Shown piece by piece: positions 60,670 through 64,000 of a DNA stretch of 64,000 bases. The position numbers and the translations under genes are program-made. Every line of letters starts with the position of its first letter. The first letter of the stretch is position 1. Origin of the DNA: Helicostylum pulchrum (Eukaryota > Mucoromycota > Mucoromycetes > Mucorales > Mucoraceae); NCBI GenBank assembly GCA_025677825.1, contig JAIXMO010000001.1, positions 868,001-932,000 of the forward strand. The letters run 5' to 3'. Under the pieces are notes generated by a model. That model saw nothing but the letters and a program-made list of their open reading frames with translations. It did not search any database and was not told where the DNA came from.

Positions 60670-62307
60670 TTAAGATGGTAATGATGATATAATCTTTTGC
60701 TTATTGACATGGCTTGTAGTTTTGGATACACGAACATGATCTTTTAATAAGCCAAGAGAACCATCTATATTGGTTTCGTAGTGATGTAAATCCAAATGAC
60801 GCGCAGATATTTGGATAGAAGAAAATCCGTATCCTTGGAACCGGTTTCCTAGCCAATTTGGTAACTCACCTGTCATATCGAATTGATCCGGTCCCTCGTA
60901 GTTACCCGCGTTACCAGTAATGACTTGAAAGAACGAAGGTGCATTATGATAAGATTCGGTTATCAGGGTATTGTTTCGCACGGGAAATGTACGTTCATAA
61001 TTATGCTTATGCCCGCAAAGGTATAGATCCACATTATATTTCGTTAATAGGGTTTCTAATCCTAATTTACCGTCGAATCCGAACCTCAATCTCTCGGCAT
61101 TTTCATTACAATCTACATTTGACAAGATGGAGCAGTACAATGGTCTGTGTCCAATCACAATAATCCAAGGCCGTAACGATCTGTTACGAGTCGCCTTGAT
61201 TAAATCTTGCTCTAACCAATTGAGGGAGGTTTTAATTTGGTCTTCGGAGCCATAAAAAAACACTTCGGTTGAAAAAGATATCAAGTGTAATGTTTTGTAA
61301 TTGATCGAGTATTGCATCGCATCAGCAAAATTAGACTGTCTATAGGGTAAAAGATCAAATCTGATATACGAAGAGATTGTGTTAATTTGCTTTCTTTTTA
61401 AAAAATATATACCTATACATTACCTGTGCTTATAATGAGAGAAATTGTAAGCGCTTTCATGGTTACCGGCTGTAGTCAAGATGGGTACATTGGCATAAAG
61501 GTCTTGCGCAAAGTTCATATACTCATCACCTTTTTTACCATCAAAATCAGCTAAATCATACCCCTGATCGCCCATAATAGCCACAAAATCATAATCATGC
61601 GACTTTGCTAATTGTTTAAATAAAGGCATAGATACCGCGTTCACGACACCCTTTTTTTTAAAAAGAAAGAAAGAAAGGAGAAGGGGATTAGATATGACAG
61701 AAAAAAAAAGAGGGAGGGAATTACTTACAATATCTCCTGTTGCCAGAAACTTGAATGAGCTAGAAGAAAGCAAATCAGGCGTATGCATTTGATATATATC
61801 AGAACTATGTAGTTTCCCCTCTGCATCAACAGTTATTACTTTATATTCATAAATAGTAGCAGAGTCTAACCTGTTAGAGATTAATGTATGCATATATCTA
61901 CTGCTTTTAGCAGCACCGCCATCAATAAATTCCCATTCCTAGTTATAAAAATGTATACTTTAGTTTTTTTTTTTGTTAAGGTACATTAATTAGGCTCGTA
62001 TTACCTCACTTTCGTTTACTTGCTCGTGTTCCATACCATCGTAAGACCAGTACATTAAGTGAGATCTTTGTACTGGTTTAATAGTTGAAAATTGTACAGT
62101 AAATGCTTTTCCGTCCGAAACCCAAGATATGTGTAACTGCTGTGGGTGTGCTTCATGATATGTCTGGTTCCAGGATCCAGCTTCATTGTACCTGTCAATA
62201 CCTGTATAGGTTTGCGGTCCTCCGTAACATACAACCGTTTTATTATTCACCACTAATGAATTAACATGATAAATTAAAAAAATTAACAAAAAATATGCAG
62301 TAATCAT
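60670..62307 (-). CDS. Secreted purple acid phosphatase
   Basis: Exons 62307-62005, 61938-61729, 61650-61424 and 61360-60670 give 476 residues. A signal peptide (MITAYFLLIFLIYHVNS) opens it, then a fibronectin-like N domain (PQQLHISWVSDG), then the metallophosphatase domain with all seven binuclear-metal ligands in order: ATGD, GDQGYDLADFDG (Asp and the purple Tyr), GNHES, VIGHRPLYC and CGHKHNYERTFP. Such enzymes release phosphate from esters outside the cell in acid conditions. Several N-x-S/T sites indicate glycosylation. For exon 4 I chose the acceptor at 61361-61363 over the later TATAG, because only it restores HRFDLLPYRQSNF, the R-F-x-x-x-P element of the family. The ATG chosen is the one beginning the signal peptide. 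Confidence 0.92.
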
Positions 62308-62689
62308 TTTGGATACAAGAATAAGAAAGAGAAAGAAGGAAATGCGTTTAATTTTCCTTTTATATGCAATTCGAAAAAAAAATCTCCTTAGTCTTGAAGT
62401 ATGAGGGAGAAGAGGAAAATCATATAGACGGGGGGATTGAAAATGCACGCCACGACATATAAACTAGTTAAAAGAAGACTAGCATTTAACGTTTTAAGAA
62501 CACTCATGGTATAGTACTCGTATAAGGAAAAAGAAACGCAAAACCTCCACATTTTAAAAAAGGACAGAAAAAATAAAAGGTTACAATTTTAATGAATTCA
62601 TTAACAATAGAATCTACACTATTTTCAGATGAAAAAAATAATAATAATAGAAAAGGTATTTTGTGTGTGTTTGGTAAGGGAAGATGTAT
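62308..62689. other. Promoter of the phosphatase gene and 3' flank of the APSES gene
   Basis: About 380 nt with no supported gene. In-frame ATGs upstream of the phosphatase signal peptide (to 62448) would put a basic segment before it and are not used. Confidence 0.45.
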
Positions 62690-64000
62690 TTAACGAAGAT
62701 CATCATCAAAATCACTTCCACCGATATCAATATCTTCATCCTCGTCATCTTCATCGACACGCTCTTCTTCTTCAACCACATCATCCATCTTTGGAGATAA
62801 CACTGGTTCTGGTTTAACAGGTGCCTCCAACACAGGTTTATGTTCCACAACCACATTATCAATCTCGTCCTCTTCATCCTCTTCTTTTTTCACAGTAGCT
62901 TTTTTACCTCCACCCGTAACTGATTTTTTAATAATAATCGTTGAAGATTTTTTAGTACTTGGTGTAGCAGTAGTGATGATTGTACCCGCAGGTTTACTGG
63001 TGCTGTTGTTAGTAGTAGTAGTAGTACCATTTGACCATTTACCACCTGTGGAATTTGATTTCTTACGAACAGGTTTTGTTAACTTCAATTCAGGTTCCTC
63101 TTCTTTTACAATACTCCGTCTACGCTTCTTTTGTAAATCGCGTGGATGGATATGGAGTGGTTGCTTATTGGTATGTGTAACTCTGCTAATCATTTCCTCT
63201 AAATCATTCGAAGCGGTATCATGATCTTCTGACTCTGAATCCTCTTCATTGGAAGAAGTAGCCGCTACAGAAGAATCACTACTGTTGACAATATCTACAT
63301 CGCTCTCTTCTTTTCCGCTTACACTGCCATTTGTACTATTGGCTACAGAGGTAGTGGTAGAGATAGGTACTGGATTTGGCTCTTCTTCTTGATCGTCGTA
63401 ACGACCTAACAGCGGAGCTTTACTTAAGCCGTTTGATTTTAGAGCTTTATTGGGATGTGTCAATAACAATTCTTGTAACTGAGCAGCACCCATACTTCCG
63501 GAAGAAGAAGATTGACGAGAGATGGGAGGAACAATAAAGCCATTTGTTTTAGAGTTATCGGATCTTAAAGCAGCTAAAGCCAAGGCGGTCAACCTACTAT
63601 CACGATGAGGTTTCCTGGTATTGACTTGTATCGGTAACGGGTTTGGGAAATAAGATTCGATCGAGTCTTCTAAAAAGTGACCCAACTTGTGTTGTATGGA
63701 ACATGTCACGGCTAGTTCTTGTGCTCTTCGTAATGGAATCCAAGTACCAAACAATTGTGATTTCTTTTTAGGCATACGCACACGTTCCATCTCAAAGGAT
63801 AAAATCATACTACGTTCACTCTCGGTTTCGATGCCGCCTGCTGTTAAAAGAACTGTACCGTTGATAAAACCTGTATCGACACGACGCATAATTCTATACT
63901 CGGGAGTGGTGTCTGTCTTTGCTAAAACGACGATACAGACAGCAATATGATCAATCAAGGTAATATACATGGGTGGTGTCATTGGTGCTAAGGTATGAAC
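62690..64000 (-). CDS. APSES/KilA-N-type transcription factor, cut by the window edge
   Basis: At least 436 residues in one open frame from the right edge to a stop; the 5' end lies outside. The visible N-terminal part holds a KilA-N/APSES-type DNA-binding domain (about residues 20-125): YRIMRRVDTGFINGTVLLTA, GGIETESERSMILSFEMERV, GTWIPLRRAQELAVTCSI, then LGHFLEDSIESYFPNPLPI. APSES factors are fungal regulators of cell cycle, morphogenesis and sporulation. The rest is disordered: Ser/Asn-rich, an acidic block (SSNEEDSESEDHD), basic patches that look like nuclear localisation signals (KKRRRSI, RKKSN) and a very acidic C-terminus (EEEERVDEDDEDEDIDIG). No ankyrin repeats follow, unlike Swi4/Swi6/Mbp1, so it is not an SBF/MBF subunit. 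Confidence 0.85.
   Translation of the reverse strand, partial: VHTLAPMTPPMYITLIDHIAVCIVVLAKTDTTPEYRIMRRVDTGFINGTVLLTAGGIETESERSMILSFEMERVRMPKKKSQLFGTWIPLRRAQELAVTCSIQHKLGHFLEDSIESYFPNPLPIQVNTRKPHRDSRLTALALAALRSDNSKTNGFIVPPISRQSSSSGSMGAAQLQELLLTHPNKALKSNGLSKAPLLGRYDDQEEEPNPVPISTTTSVANSTNGSVSGKEESDVDIVNSSDSSVAATSSNEEDSESEDHDTASNDLEEMISRVTHTNKQPLHIHPRDLQKKRRRSIVKEEEPELKLTKPVRKKSNSTGGKWSNGTTTTTNNSTSKPAGTIITTATPSTKKSSTIIIKKSVTGGGKKATVKKEEDEEDEIDNVVVEHKPVLEAPVKPEPVLSPKMDDVVEEEERVDEDDEDEDIDIGGSDFDDDLR

Noticed and set aside
61340..61360. Later acceptor (TATAG) for the last phosphatase exon
   Set aside because: It is in frame but deletes the R-F-x-x-x-P element; the upstream CAG acceptor restores it.

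Overview
This is a eukaryotic window from a filamentous fungus, most probably an early-diverging one (Mucoromycota, perhaps Mucorales). Evidence: an AT-rich background full of A/T homopolymers, standard genetic code, many short introns (about 52-80 nt, GTAAG/GTATG donors, TAG/CAG acceptors, ACTAA-type branch points), and conserved single-copy fungal genes on both strands with no operons. The order-level placement is inference; no rRNA or marker gene is present. Most multi-exon models below were rebuilt by hand from frame, splice sites and protein conservation, and each keeps an open frame to its stop.

Layout. 0-12.9 kb: NSA2 (60S biogenesis), a KIN1/KIN2-type kinase, a decayed Fanzor-like (TnpB-related) gene, SPC3 (signal peptidase), a reticulon, RVB1 (AAA+ helicase) and a ZCCHC9-type zinc-knuckle protein fused to an RGG minisatellite. 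13.4-14.9 kb: a dispersed non-coding repeat with long internal hairpin arms. 15-21.2 kb: URB1, 12 exons. 21.8-24.5 kb: a gene graveyard holding a truncated repeat copy, a broken NUP85 copy and the C-terminal relic of an MFS transporter. 25.2-39.9 kb: a single-C2H2 factor, the N-recognin UBR1, CHO2 (phosphatidylethanolamine methyltransferase) and RGP1 (Golgi Rab GEF). 40.3-41.9 kb: the fullest copy of the hairpin repeat, inverted relative to the first. 43.6-49 kb: a small secreted protein, a GATA factor and YME1 (mitochondrial i-AAA protease). 49-53.6 kb: no gene I can support. 53.6-64 kb: a mitochondrial LEA-like protein, an F-box/LRR protein, SYF2 (splicing), TBCK, a secreted purple acid phosphatase and an APSES/KilA-N factor cut by the right edge.

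The genes do not form one pathway or a cluster. Loose themes are ribosome assembly (NSA2, URB1, possibly the ZCCHC9-like protein), ER and Golgi membranes (SPC3, reticulon, CHO2, RGP1), protein quality control (UBR1, YME1, F-box) and transcription (RVB1, C2H2, GATA, APSES).

The most unusual content is the Fanzor relic at about 5.1-6.3 kb, the hairpin repeat family at 13.4, 21.8 and 40.3 kb, the NUP85 and MFS relics, the start-codon-only exon of NSA2, and the RGG minisatellite built into the ZCCHC9-like gene. I found no CRISPR array, rRNA or convincing tRNA.
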